Part shown: piece by piece, positions 8,681 through 18,873 of the stretch
How the letters are laid out: the number at the start of each line of letters is the position of its first letter
How positions within the stretch are numbered: position 1 is the stretch's first letter
Assembly (NCBI RefSeq): GCF_002904335.1
Contig: NZ_PPHF01000169.1
Location: forward strand, 1-64,000
Direction of reading: 5' to 3'
Source of the DNA: Amycolatopsis sp. CA-126428
GTDB lineage: Bacteria > Actinomycetota > Actinomycetes > Mycobacteriales > Pseudonocardiaceae
Length of the DNA: 64,000 bases
Translations under genes and position numbers: made by a program
Notes under the pieces: model-generated
Database searches by the model: none
Seen by the model: the letters and a program-made list of their open reading frames with translations, nothing else
What the model was told of the DNA's origin: nothing

Positions 8681-11600
8681 ATGCGCGTTGCGCTGCTGGG
8701 CCCGCTGCGGGCGGTGGAAGACGACGGCACGCCGATCGACATCGGCGGCGCCCGCCTCCGCATGCTCCTGGCCAGGCTCGCGCTGGACGCCGGGCGCGCG
8801 GTCCCGGCCGACGCGCTCGTCGACGGCCTTTGGGGCGCCGGACCGCCGGCCGACGCGGCCAACGCCTTGCAGTCCCTGGTCTCGCGGCTGCGGAAGGTGC
8901 TGCCGGTGGCCGTCGAATCCGGGCCGGGCGGGTACCGGCTCGCGCTGGCGGCCGGTGACGTCGACGCCGAACGGTTCGAACGGCTCGCCGCCGAGGGCCG
9001 CCGCGAGCTGGCCGCGGGCCGTGACGCGCGCGCCGCCGGCCTGCTCACCGAGGCCCTCGCGCTGTGGCAGGGCGCCGCCCTCGCCGACGTCCTCGACGCG
9101 CCCTTCGCGCCGGGGCCGGCGCGGCGGCTCACCGAGCTGCGGGCCGAGGCGGCCGAGGACCGGTTCGAAGCGCTGATCCGGCTGGGCGAGCACGCGACGG
9201 TCCTCGCCGACCTGGCCGTGGCGGCCGATGCCGACCCCCTGCGCGAGCGGCTCACCGGGCTGCGGATCCGCGCGCTGTGCGCGGCCGGGCGGCAGCCGGA
9301 AGCGCTGGCCGTCTACGCCGGGATCCGCCGCACCCTGGCCGACCAGCTCGGCGTCGACCCCTCGGCCGAACTGCAGGAGATCCACGTCGCCGCGCTGCGC
9401 GGCGAATTCGCGCCGCCGTCGCCGGTGGCCGACCGGCTGCCGACCCGGCTGACCACGTTCGTCGGCCGCGACGACGAGCTCAAGCTGCTGGCCGAGCTCC
9501 TTGCCGGTGCCCGGCTGGTCACCCTGAGCGGGCCGGGCGGGGCGGGCAAGACCCGGCTGGCCACCGAGGCGGCGTCGCGGCACCCCACGCACCAGCGCGG
9601 CCGGGTGTGGTTCGCCGCGCTGGCCGGCGTCCGCGACCCCGACGACGTCGCGGGTGCGCTGCTGGGCGCGCTCGAGGTCCGCGACATCCGCCCCGAGGCC
9701 GAGGTCCACCGGCGGCCGCCGGATCCCGTGGCGCAGGCCGTCGAGGTGCTCGGCGGCGAGGAAGCACTGCTGGTCCTGGACAACTGCGAGCACGTCGTCG
9801 ACGCCGCCGCGCGGCTGGCCGACGAGCTGCTGCACCGGGCACCGCGGCTGCGGATCCTGGCCACCAGCCGCGAGCCGCTGGCCATCACGGGAGAGGCGCT
9901 CTGCCCGCTCGGCCCGCTGCCGGTGCCCGCGGAACGCGCCGCGCCCGCGGAGGCCGCCGAGCTCGACTCCACCCGGCTGTTCCTCGACCGGGCCGCCGCG
10001 GTCCGCCCCGACTTCGTCCTCGACGAGTCCACTGTGGATCACGTCGGGCAGATCTGCCGCCGGCTCGACGGGATGCCGCTGGCGCTGGAGCTGGCCGCGG
10101 CGCGGCTGCGGTCGATGACCGTGGCCCAGATCGCCGGCCGGCTCGGCGACCGGTTCCGGCTGCTCACCTCGGGCAGCCGGACGGCGCTGCCGCGGCAGCG
10201 GACGCTGCGCGCGGTCGTCGAGTGGAGCTGGGAACTGCTGGCCGAGCCCGAGCTGGTGCTGGCCCGGCGGCTCGCGGTGTTCGCCGGTGGCGCGGAGCTG
10301 GCCCCGATCGAAGCCGTCTGCGGTGATGAGCTGCTCCCCGCGGCCGACGTGCCGTACGTGCTCGGCAGCCTGGTCGAAAAGTCCATAGTGGACACCGTGG
10401 ACGCCGGTGGCGAGCCGCGGTACCGGATGCTCGAGACGCTGCGGGTGTACGCCACCGAGCGGCTGGTGGAGTCGGGGGAGCACGACCGGACGCGCCGGGC
10501 GATGGCCCGCTACTACGCCGAACTCGCCCAGCGGCTGGAGCCGACGCTGCGCACGGCCGACCAGCTGCGGGCGATCGACCAGTACGAAGCCGAGAGCGCC
10601 AACATGATCGCCGCCCTGCGCGGGGCCATCGAGATGTCCGATGTGGACAACGCGGTCGCGTTGCTGGACGGGATGTTCTGGTACCTGACCATCCTGGGCC
10701 AGGGCGGGCGGATCGGCTCACTGCTGCGCGAGACCCTCGAGTTCGGCGACCGGCTGCCCCCGGCGGCCCTGGCCGCTTACCAGGCGCTCGGCTACCTCAT
10801 GGACGCGGTCCCGGTCCGGTCGGACCAGCCCGAGATCCTCCGCCTGGTCGACGCCTGCGTGCGCACCGAGGCGGTGGACCGCTACCCGGGCCTCGCGGTG
10901 GCGCTGCCGATGCTGGCCTTCCTGGGCGGGGATCGCGAGATCGCCGTCCGCGAGGTGAGCCGGGCCGCGCGGCACCCGGACCAGTGGACCCGCGCCGGCG
11001 CGCACTGGGTGGAGAGCTTCCTGCTCGACGACGAGGGTGACGTCGAGGGCGCCGACCGGGCGCGCGACCTGGCCCACACCGGGTTCGAGGCGGTCGGCGA
11101 CCGCTGGGGCATCGCGATGACGCTGAGCTTCAAGGCGTACTCGCTGTCGCAGAACGGCGACAGCGCCAAGGCCATCGAGACCTACCAGCGAGGTCTCGCG
11201 CTTTCGATCGAGCTGCGGTCGTACGAGGACGCCGTGCAGCACTGGTGGCGGCTGGCCGTCGAGCGGGCGCGCGCCGGGGACTTCGAGGGTGCCTGGCGCG
11301 ATCAGGAGGCGGCGGAGCGCTACGGCGAAGGCATCACGAACCTGCAGCACCGGGCCATCCTGATGTTCGGCCGGCTCGAGCTGCTGCTGCGCACGGACCG
11401 GCTGGCCGAAGCGCGGGCGCTGCTCGACCGCGTCGCCGCGATGGGGGGCGACGACTGGTTCCCCGGCGGGATCGGCGACGAGTTCATCCACGCCTTCGAG
11501 GCGCGGATCCTGCTGGCCCAGGGCCGGGCGGACGAGGCCGAGCCGCACGCGGTCATCGCGATCCGGGCGACGAACCAGCGCGGCGACATGCCCGACCTGG

Positions 11601-11845
11601 CCGGGGTGGTTGAGCTGCTGGCGATCATCCGCGAACGGCAGGGCCGTCCCGAGACGGCGGCCCGGATGCTCGCCGCGTCCGCCGTCATCCGCGGGCGGCT
11701 CGACCTCGGCAGCCCGGAGGTCCGGGCCCTCATCGAGACCCTGCGCGCGGCGCTCCCGGACTACGACGCGCGTTACGGAGAAGCCCGCCGGATGTCCAAA
11801 AAGGACGCGATCGGCCGGCTGCTGGCCGAGCTCGGCCCGGCCTGA
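8681..11845 (+). CDS. AfsR/SARP-type regulator with BTAD, NB-ARC-like ATPase and TPR regions
   Basis: This large regulator of 1054 residues begins with a winged-helix DNA-binding domain (about 1-95: VALLGPLRAVEDDGTPIDIG, then LWGAGPPADAANALQSLVSR). The bacterial transcriptional activator domain follows (about 100-245). A P-loop ATPase comes next, with Walker A GPGGAGKT at 284-291 and a Walker B-like LLVLDNCEHVV. The C-terminal half is helical and TPR-like. Relatives activate secondary metabolite or secreted-enzyme genes. It is divergent from the M1 peptidase gene (147 bases between starts), a possible target, but that link is inference. The ATG at 8681 has only a weak ribosome site. Confidence 0.85.
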   Translation: MRVALLGPLRAVEDDGTPIDIGGARLRMLLARLALDAGRAVPADALVDGLWGAGPPADAANALQSLVSRLRKVLPVAVESGPGGYRLALAAGDVDAERFERLAAEGRRELAAGRDARAAGLLTEALALWQGAALADVLDAPFAPGPARRLTELRAEAAEDRFEALIRLGEHATVLADLAVAADADPLRERLTGLRIRALCAAGRQPEALAVYAGIRRTLADQLGVDPSAELQEIHVAALRGEFAPPSPVADRLPTRLTTFVGRDDELKLLAELLAGARLVTLSGPGGAGKTRLATEAASRHPTHQRGRVWFAALAGVRDPDDVAGALLGALEVRDIRPEAEVHRRPPDPVAQAVEVLGGEEALLVLDNCEHVVDAAARLADELLHRAPRLRILATSREPLAITGEALCPLGPLPVPAERAAPAEAAELDSTRLFLDRAAAVRPDFVLDESTVDHVGQICRRLDGMPLALELAAARLRSMTVAQIAGRLGDRFRLLTSGSRTALPRQRTLRAVVEWSWELLAEPELVLARRLAVFAGGAELAPIEAVCGDELLPAADVPYVLGSLVEKSIVDTVDAGGEPRYRMLETLRVYATERLVESGEHDRTRRAMARYYAELAQRLEPTLRTADQLRAIDQYEAESANMIAALRGAIEMSDVDNAVALLDGMFWYLTILGQGGRIGSLLRETLEFGDRLPPAALAAYQALGYLMDAVPVRSDQPEILRLVDACVRTEAVDRYPGLAVALPMLAFLGGDREIAVREVSRAARHPDQWTRAGAHWVESFLLDDEGDVEGADRARDLAHTGFEAVGDRWGIAMTLSFKAYSLSQNGDSAKAIETYQRGLALSIELRSYEDAVQHWWRLAVERARAGDFEGAWRDQEAAERYGEGITNLQHRAILMFGRLELLLRTDRLAEARALLDRVAAMGGDDWFPGGIGDEFIHAFEARILLAQGRADEAEPHAVIAIRATNQRGDMPDLAGVVELLAIIRERQGRPETAARMLAASAVIRGRLDLGSPEVRALIETLRAALPDYDARYGEARRMSKKDAIGRLLAELGPA

Positions 11846-11854
11846 CCGCGGACG

Positions 11855-11896
11855 TGCCGGCGGGGACGTCCGCCCCCGCGAACGTCCCCGCCGGCA
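11855..11896. terminator. Bidirectional hairpin between convergent genes
   Basis: Perfect 15-base arms, TGCCGGCGGGGACGT and its complement, are separated by 12 bases. It sits between the end of the AfsR-like gene and the end of the ABC permease gene, so it can serve both. There is no T-tract on either side. Confidence 0.75.
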
Positions 11897-11934
11897 TCCC
11901 CCTGGCGCGACTCACCCCCGTGCGTCGGCGCCTC

Positions 11935-12741
11935 TCAGACCCGCCGGCGGTAGGCCCAGGTGGCCAGCGGGAAGAACACGATCACCGCACCGGCCATCCA
12001 GGCCAGCGCCCCGGTCAGCGGGCCGGCCACCGCACCGCCGTTCATCAGGCCGCGCAGCGCGTTCGCCATCAGGCTGACCGGGCTGATGTCCGCCCACGCC
12101 CGCAGCCAGCCCGGCATGGTGTTCGTCTGCACGAACACGTTGCTGCCGAAGGTCAGCGGCATGATGAAGACGAACATCAGCGCCTGCGCCGAGCCCGGCG
12201 ACTTCATCACCATGCCGACGAACACCGAGGCCCAGCAGAAGGCCAGCCCGAACGCCAGCGCGAGCAGGATCGCCACGGCGAACTCGCCGGGGCTGGTCGC
12301 GATCCGGTAGCCCATGATCGTCGCCACGACCATCAGCACCGCCAGGCACACGACGTACCGCACGACGTCGGCGAGGACCGCGCCGATGAGCGGGGCCGAG
12401 CGGGCGATCGGCATGCTCCGGAACCGGTCGAACACACCCTTGGTGACGTCGGTGTTGAGGTTCGTGCCCACGGTGAGGCACGCCTGCAGGATGTTCATCA
12501 CGATGATGCCGGGCACGACCATCTGCAGGTACGCGTCGGTCGAGCCGGACAGCGCGCCGCCGAACAGGTAGACGAAGATCACCAGGAAGACGATGGGCAT
12601 CAAGGTGACGTCGGCGAGCTGTTCGGGGTTCTTGCGGATCTTCAGGATGCCGCGCCAGGCCAGCGAAAGCGCGTGCTGGAAGCCCTTGCCGGGGCTGATG
12701 TGCCGCGGCGGGGCCGGGCGGTCGAGGGCCAGCGTCGTCAT
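11935..12741 (-). CDS. ABC-2 type permease, DrrB family
   Basis: This 268-residue integral membrane protein has six predicted helices, among them ADVTLMPIVFLVIFVYLFGG and VVPGIIVMNILQACLTVG. The ABC-2 signature region (VFDRFRSMPIARSAPLIG) is the usual EAA-like loop of DrrB exporters. Its ATG overlaps the stop of the upstream ATPase gene in ATGA, so the pair is translationally coupled. The partner at 12738-13715 is DrrA-like. Homologues export daunorubicin and other natural products or lipids; the substrate here cannot be told. No biosynthetic cluster adjoins it. Confidence 0.9.
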   Translation of the reverse strand: MTTLALDRPAPPRHISPGKGFQHALSLAWRGILKIRKNPEQLADVTLMPIVFLVIFVYLFGGALSGSTDAYLQMVVPGIIVMNILQACLTVGTNLNTDVTKGVFDRFRSMPIARSAPLIGAVLADVVRYVVCLAVLMVVATIMGYRIATSPGEFAVAILLALAFGLAFCWASVFVGMVMKSPGSAQALMFVFIMPLTFGSNVFVQTNTMPGWLRAWADISPVSLMANALRGLMNGGAVAGPLTGALAWMAGAVIVFFPLATWAYRRRV

Positions 12742-13715
12742 GCCAGGCTCCCTTCGAGGGTCTTGTCTTCGGTGGACTGTTCGGCGGTGTGCCCGGTGAG
12801 GGCGAGGAACACCTCGTCGAGGCTGGGCAGCCGCAGCGCCAGCTCGTCCGCGGTGATCCCGGCCTCGTCGAGTTTGCGGACCAGGGTGGACAGCAGCACC
12901 GGGTCGTTGACCGGCGCGGTGAGCAGCCCGGAGGCGTCGTCGCGGGTCGGCCGGACGCCCGAGAGGTCGCCGAGGATCCGGTTGACGGCGTCCATGTCGG
13001 ACAGCTGGGTCGGCCGAACCTGCAGCGTCTGCCCGCCGACGCGGCGCTTCAGCTCGTCCGCGCGGCCGTCGGCGACGACCCGGCCGTGGTCGAACACGGT
13101 GATCTTGTCGGCCAGCTGGTCGGCCTCCTCCAGGTACTGCGTGGTCAGCAGCACCGTCGCGCCTTCGGCGACGAGGCCGCGGACGACGTCCCAGACCTCG
13201 TTGCGGGCGTGCGGGTCGAGCCCGGTGGTCGGCTCGTCGAGGTAGAGCACCTCGGGCCGGCCGACGAGGCTGGCGGCCAGGTCCAGCCGCCGCCGCATGC
13301 CGCCCGAGTACGTCCGGATCGGCCGCTTGGCCGCCTTCGTCAGCTCGAACCGCTCGAGCAGCTCGGCGGCGCGGGCCTTGGACTGGGCGCGGGAGTGGCC
13401 GTACAACCGTCCGATCAGGACCAGGTTCTCGATGCCGTTCAGGTCCTCGTCGACCGACGCGTACTGCCCGGTCAGCCCGATCAGGCTGCGGACGCGGACC
13501 GGGTCGGCGACCACGTCGTAGCCCCCGACCGTGGCTCTGCCGGCGTCCGGTTTCATCAGGGTCGCGAGGATCCGGACGGCGGTCGTCTTGCCCGCGCCGT
13601 TCGGCCCGAGCACCCCCACGACCTGGCCGAACGGGACCTCGAGGTCCACCCCGTCCAGCGCCTTGGTGTCCCCGAAGTGTTTGACCAGGCCCTCGGCCTG
13701 GATCGCGTGCGACAT
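12738..13715 (-). CDS. Daunorubicin-resistance (DrrA) family ABC ATPase
   Basis: This 325-residue ATPase partners the permease just downstream. Walker A is GPNGAGKTT near residue 40, the signature is YSGGMRRRLDLAASL, and Walker B is VLYLDEPTTGLDPHARNEVW. The C-terminal extension with LDEVFLALTGHTAE is the DrrA-specific tail. The ATG at 13715 is preceded by AAGGAGG, an ideal ribosome site; a much longer frame that continues upstream has no such support. The stop overlaps the permease start. The function is efflux energisation; the substrate is unknown. Confidence 0.93.
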   Translation of the reverse strand: MSHAIQAEGLVKHFGDTKALDGVDLEVPFGQVVGVLGPNGAGKTTAVRILATLMKPDAGRATVGGYDVVADPVRVRSLIGLTGQYASVDEDLNGIENLVLIGRLYGHSRAQSKARAAELLERFELTKAAKRPIRTYSGGMRRRLDLAASLVGRPEVLYLDEPTTGLDPHARNEVWDVVRGLVAEGATVLLTTQYLEEADQLADKITVFDHGRVVADGRADELKRRVGGQTLQVRPTQLSDMDAVNRILGDLSGVRPTRDDASGLLTAPVNDPVLLSTLVRKLDEAGITADELALRLPSLDEVFLALTGHTAEQSTEDKTLEGSLA

Positions 13716-13877
13716 GGGCGTCCTCCTTCGCTCGTCGCTTCTGCGATCACAGTGGGGGTTCGCGCTGGCAGGCCACGCACAGCGCGCTGTCAGCGGCTGG
13801 CAGGCGCTGGTGGAGATCTTGTGGAGGAGTTGTCGGCGCCCGGGCCGCCCGGCGCCGGTCTCGGCATACTCGGCAGC

Positions 13878-14837
13878 ATGGTGCTTGCGGAAGAGACGCG
13901 GTCGCGGCGGAAGAACCCGCTCGTCACGGGCCTGCTGGTGGTCCCGGTGGTGCCGTTGGCGCTGCTGGCGGCGCTGCGCCTGCTCGGCTTCGACGGCGGC
14001 TGGTACACGCTGATCGCCCTGGCGCTGACGCCGTTCGGGGCGGCCGCGGGTGCGCTCGCCGGCGGGCTCGCGCTGGCGTTGCGGCGGTGGTGGATCGGCG
14101 GGGTCGCGCTGGTGCTGGCGCTCGCGCTGGCCGTCCTCGTCCTGCCGCGGATGTCGGCGAGCGAACAACGCGCCGTGCAGGGCAAGACCCTGCGCGTCCT
14201 CGCGTCGAACCTGCTCTACGGCCGGGCGGACCCGAAGGCCGTCGTCGACCTGGTGCGCGAGCAGCGGATCGACGTGCTGAACCTGGTCGAGATGACGCCG
14301 TCCGCGGTCGACCGGCTCACCGCGGCCGGGCTGTTCGACCTGCTGCCGCACCGGGTGCTGCACCCGGCGCCCGGCGCGTTCGGCTCGGGGATCGCGGCCC
14401 GCTTCCCGCTGAAGGAGGTCAACCTGACCGGCGACTCGGCGGCCAAGCAGCCGGGCGCGGAGGCCGACCTGGGCGACGGCGTGGTGGCCGAGATCGTCGC
14501 CGTCCACCCGATCTCCCCGGACGTCGACACGCCGGGGTGGGAGCGCGAGATCAAGGACCTCTCGCAGCCGGCGGGCGAGCACGGCCTGCGCATCCTGGCC
14601 GGCGACTTCAACGCGACGCTGGACCACGCGGCCTACCGCACGGTGCTGGCCCGCGGCTACCGCGACGCGGCGGAGGAGCGCGGCGAAGGGCTGGCCCCGA
14701 CGTGGCCGTCGTCGCTGCCGGTGGTGACGATCGACCACGTGGCGGTGGACAACCGCGCGGCGGTGCGGGACTACCGCGTGTTCGACGTCGCCGGCAGCGA
14801 CCACCGGGCGGTGTTCGCCGAGGTCCGCCTGCCGTGA
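13878..14837 (+). CDS. Membrane-anchored endonuclease/exonuclease/phosphatase family protein
   Basis: This protein of about 319 residues has three N-terminal hydrophobic segments within residues 1-90 and a C-terminal endonuclease/exonuclease/phosphatase domain. Visible active-site motifs are the metal-binding glutamate in LNLVEMTPSAVD, the ILAGDFNATLDH motif (catalytic Asp and Asn) and the terminal GSDHRAVFAEV (Asp-His). The catalytic domain should face outside, as in many actinobacterial homologues. The ATG at 13878 has a weak ribosome site. The gene ends two bases before the long palindrome at 14840. The actual substrate (nucleic acid or phospholipid) is not known. Confidence 0.82.
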   Translation: MVLAEETRSRRKNPLVTGLLVVPVVPLALLAALRLLGFDGGWYTLIALALTPFGAAAGALAGGLALALRRWWIGGVALVLALALAVLVLPRMSASEQRAVQGKTLRVLASNLLYGRADPKAVVDLVREQRIDVLNLVEMTPSAVDRLTAAGLFDLLPHRVLHPAPGAFGSGIAARFPLKEVNLTGDSAAKQPGAEADLGDGVVAEIVAVHPISPDVDTPGWEREIKDLSQPAGEHGLRILAGDFNATLDHAAYRTVLARGYRDAAEERGEGLAPTWPSSLPVVTIDHVAVDNRAAVRDYRVFDVAGSDHRAVFAEVRLP

Positions 14838-14839
14838 CG

Positions 14840-14885
14840 CTCGTGAGTGGTAATTAGGGTTAGAACCCTAATTACCACTCACGAG
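14840..14885. repeat. Perfect long palindrome (22-base arms, 2-base loop), probable bidirectional terminator
   Basis: Arms at 14840-14861 and 14864-14885 are exact complements, with core GTGAGTGGTAATTAGGG and loop AG. The element is AT-rich for this genome. It lies between convergent genes, and its right arm contains the last codons and TAG stop of the sirtuin gene. It probably terminates transcription both ways, and its make-up suggests a member of a dispersed intergenic palindrome family. Confidence 0.85.
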
Positions 14886-15671
14886 AACCTGCACCGTCTC
14901 CAAGGCGCCGGCCGCGATCGACACGCCACGGCCGTGCCGGATCTCGGGTTCCCGCGGGTTGATGCGGATCAGCGCGCCGGTGGCCGCGCTGGCCAGTTCG
15001 GCGTAGCGGCGGACGGTCGGGACGGCTTGGCCCGCGCCCAGTTCCACCACCACGAGGTCGCGGGCGGTCCGGCGCCACGCCGTCAGCTCGTCCAGCTGCG
15101 CCTGGCTGCGGTCCGGGACCCAGGAGACGTCGCCGAACATCAGGATGTTGGGCCGGGCGAGGCCGCCGCAGCGGGGGCACGACGGCAGCGGCGGCACCGC
15201 GCGCATCGTTTCGGGGTCGATCGGCACAGTGACGCCGGTGGCCGGCCAGATGTCGTCCGTGCACCCGGCCAGGCACTGCAGGTGGTGGATGGAGCCGTGC
15301 GCCTCGGCCACGCACTCGAAGCCCGCCGCCTGGAACTGGCCGTCCACATTGGACGTGAACACCCGGGCGCCGTGGGGCAGCTTCGCGCCGAACTCGCGCA
15401 GCAGCCGGAACCCGTCGTGCGGCACGGTCTTGCGGTAGAGCTCCAGCCGGTGCCCGTAGAAGCCCCAGGCCAGCTCGGGGTCGCCGGCGAAGTGCCGCGG
15501 GTCGGCGAGTTCCTCGAACCGCAGCCCGAGCCGGGCGTACGGCGGATACGCGCGCCAGAACCCTTCGCCGCCGCGGAAATCCGGCAGCCCGGAGTCGACG
15601 CCCATGCCGGCGCCGGCGCAGATCAGCAGCGCGCCGGCGCCGTCCAGGAGCTTGGCGGCGAGCTCACTCAC
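14868..15671 (-). CDS. SIR2-family NAD-dependent protein deacylase (sirtuin)
   Basis: This 267-residue protein carries the NAD-binding motif GAGMGVDSGLPDFRG. The family triad is SNVDGQFQAAGF with the catalytic histidine in AEAHGSIHH. Two zinc cysteine pairs are visible (QCLAGC and SCPRCGG). It removes acyl groups from lysines, using NAD. The GTG at 15671 is chosen because it overlaps the upstream mhuD stop by eight bases (GTGAGTGA), indicating translational coupling; a longer frame runs back through mhuD but is arginine-rich noise. The terminal LVSGN and the stop come from the palindrome arm. Confidence 0.9.
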   Translation of the reverse strand: MSELAAKLLDGAGALLICAGAGMGVDSGLPDFRGGEGFWRAYPPYARLGLRFEELADPRHFAGDPELAWGFYGHRLELYRKTVPHDGFRLLREFGAKLPHGARVFTSNVDGQFQAAGFECVAEAHGSIHHLQCLAGCTDDIWPATGVTVPIDPETMRAVPPLPSCPRCGGLARPNILMFGDVSWVPDRSQAQLDELTAWRRTARDLVVVELGAGQAVPTVRRYAELASAATGALIRINPREPEIRHGRGVSIAAGALETVQVLVSGN

Positions 15672-15975
15672 CCGGCTGCGAACCGAGGACGACCTCGAAC
15701 TCGAGCAGGTTCGCGCCGGTGGACACGGGCTTGGCGCGCTCGCCCGCGTGCGCCGCCGCGGCCGGGCCACCGGTCGCCCACACCTGGTAGTGCTCCTCGG
15801 TCTCCCACTTCGTGTACACGAAGTAGCGCGTCTCGCCGGAAACCGGCCGCAGCAGCTCGAAGCCGAGGAAGCCCGGCTGCTGGTCGACGGAGTGCATGCG
15901 CGCGGCGAACCGCTTCTCCAGCTCGGGGCCGGCCCCCTCGGGGACCTCGATCGCGTTGATCTTCACGACACTCAT
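15664..15975 (-). CDS. mhuD: MhuD-like heme-degrading monooxygenase
   Basis: This 103-residue ABM-fold protein is very close to mycobacterial MhuD (Rv3592), which converts heme to mycobilin and free iron. It opens MSVVKINAIEVPEGAGPELE and keeps the catalytic residues Asn7, Trp66 and heme-ligand histidine (His76 here, one residue later than in MhuD because of one extra glycine). Its C-terminus LLEFEVVLG also matches. It is co-transcribed with the sirtuin, overlapping by eight bases. The pairing with an iron-box-controlled siderophore reductase 15 kb away suggests a role in iron supply. Family call is strong; the product profile is unknown. Confidence 0.88.
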   Translation of the reverse strand: MSVVKINAIEVPEGAGPELEKRFAARMHSVDQQPGFLGFELLRPVSGETRYFVYTKWETEEHYQVWATGGPAAAAHAGERAKPVSTGANLLEFEVVLGSQPGE

Positions 15976-16026
15976 GCCGTCCACCATAGTTGGCTCGGCA
16001 GTGTGATCCGTGCCACTGTGGGAGAC

Positions 16027-17400
<1,374 letters not shown>

Positions 17401-17415
<15 letters not shown>

Positions 17416-18828
17416 GCCGGGGAACAGGTCGGCGTCCGCCGGGAGCTTCGTGCCGCGGAACCAGGTGTCGAAGAACGGCCGCAGGTTCTTGCCGCCGAGG
17501 CGGGTTGCCGTGGCTTCGAAGTCGGACCAGATTGCGTTGCCGTGGCGGTAGCGGGATGGCCACTCGCGCAACAGCTTGGCGAACGCCGGGTCGCCGATTT
17601 CGCGGCGCAGGGCGTGCAGGGCCAGGATGCCCTTGTTGTAGACGCCTTCGAACTCGTGGCCCTGCCCCATGTCGACCAGCTTCTGCGCCCAGAAGTCCGT
17701 GCTGCCGCGGGTGATCTCGATGGCCGCACGGTAGCGGTCGTCCAGGTTCTGGCCCTCGCGCTCGGCCCACAGCCACTGCGAGTACGACGCGAAGCACTCG
17801 TTCAAGCAGACGTCGGACCAGTTGCGCACCGAGACCGAGTCGCCGAACCACTGGTGGGCGTTCTCGTGCACCAGCGTCGGCAGGTCGGCCCACTTCGCGT
17901 ACGTCGGCCGGGTCTGCGTCTCGAGCGAGAACGGGACGTCCTCGTTCAGGAAGATCCCGCCCGCCGCCGACTGCGGGTACGGGCCGAACTTGGCGGTCAG
18001 GAAGCCGAGCACCTCCGGCAGGCGGCCGCCGACCGCGCGGCGGCCTTCGACACCCGGCGCGTACGCCGAGACCACCGGGGTGCCGTCCGGCAACGTCGAT
18101 CTGTCGACACCGAACTTGCCGATCGCGATCGTCGTCAGGTAGGTCGCCACCGGGTTGACCTCGGTCCAGGTCCCGGGCGGCCCTTCGCGGCCGTTCGAGA
18201 GCACCGTCCAGCCCTCCGGGACGTGCGCGGTGAGCGTGAAGGTGGCCTTGTCGCGCGGGGTTTCGTTCGCCGGGTACCAGAACGCCGCCGAGTGCGGCTC
18301 GCCGACCATGTACGCGCCGCCGTCGGAGGAGTGCTTCCAGCCGTTCTCGCTGCCGCCGTCGTGCGGGGTCTTGGCCGGGTCGCCGCCGTAGCGGACCCGC
18401 GTGCGGAACGTCGTCCCGGCCCGGATCGGGGCCGGTGGCGTGATGACCAGCTCGAAGGTCTTCTCGCGGCTGAACTTCGCCGGCCGGCCGTCGACCTCGA
18501 CGCTGTGCACGTCCAGCCCGCGCAGGTCGAGATCGAACCGGCTCAGGTCCTGGGTGGCCTTCGCGGTCACCGTGGTGTCGCCGTCGAGGTGGCCGCTCGG
18601 TGGGTCGTACTTGACGTCGACCTGGTAGCCGAGCGCGTCGTAACCGCCGTTGCCGTCGTCGGGGTAGTACGGGTCGCCGGCGCCGGCCGCGCCCGGCACG
18701 GGGTGCATGGGCGGCAGCGGAGGCGGCGCGGGCGGCAGGGCGACGGCGTCGCCTCCGCACGCCGCGGCGACGATCACCGCGGCGCAGACGGCCAGGGCGG
18801 TGAGTCGGCGGCGCACACCCACCACCAT
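17401..18828 (-). CDS. M1-family metallopeptidase, probable lipoprotein
   Basis: This 475-residue paralogue of the peptidase at 7101-8534 has the same DPYYPDDGNGGYD opening after its export signal. The signal ends in VIVAAACGG, a lipobox, so the mature protein should be lipid-anchored on the outer face. The zinc motif HENAHQWFG and NECFASYSQW are intact. A proline-rich linker of about 15 residues follows the lipidated cysteine. The ATG at 18828 starts the only clear signal peptide. The 3' end overlaps the AAA+ gene by 15 bases with no hairpin. Confidence 0.9.
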
Positions 18829-18873
18829 AGGTGATGGACAGCGACGGTTTGGTCACGTTCCGCACCAGGGGTT

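Noticed and set aside
12738-14804. Extension of the DrrA-type ATPase to 688 residues
   Set aside because: The upstream 360 codons are arginine/glutamine-rich noise antisense to the nuclease-fold gene; a perfect ribosome site marks the start at 13715.
15672-15770. Longer sirtuin N-terminus
   Set aside because: It would run through mhuD in another frame; the overlapping GTG at 15671 gives a normal sirtuin length.
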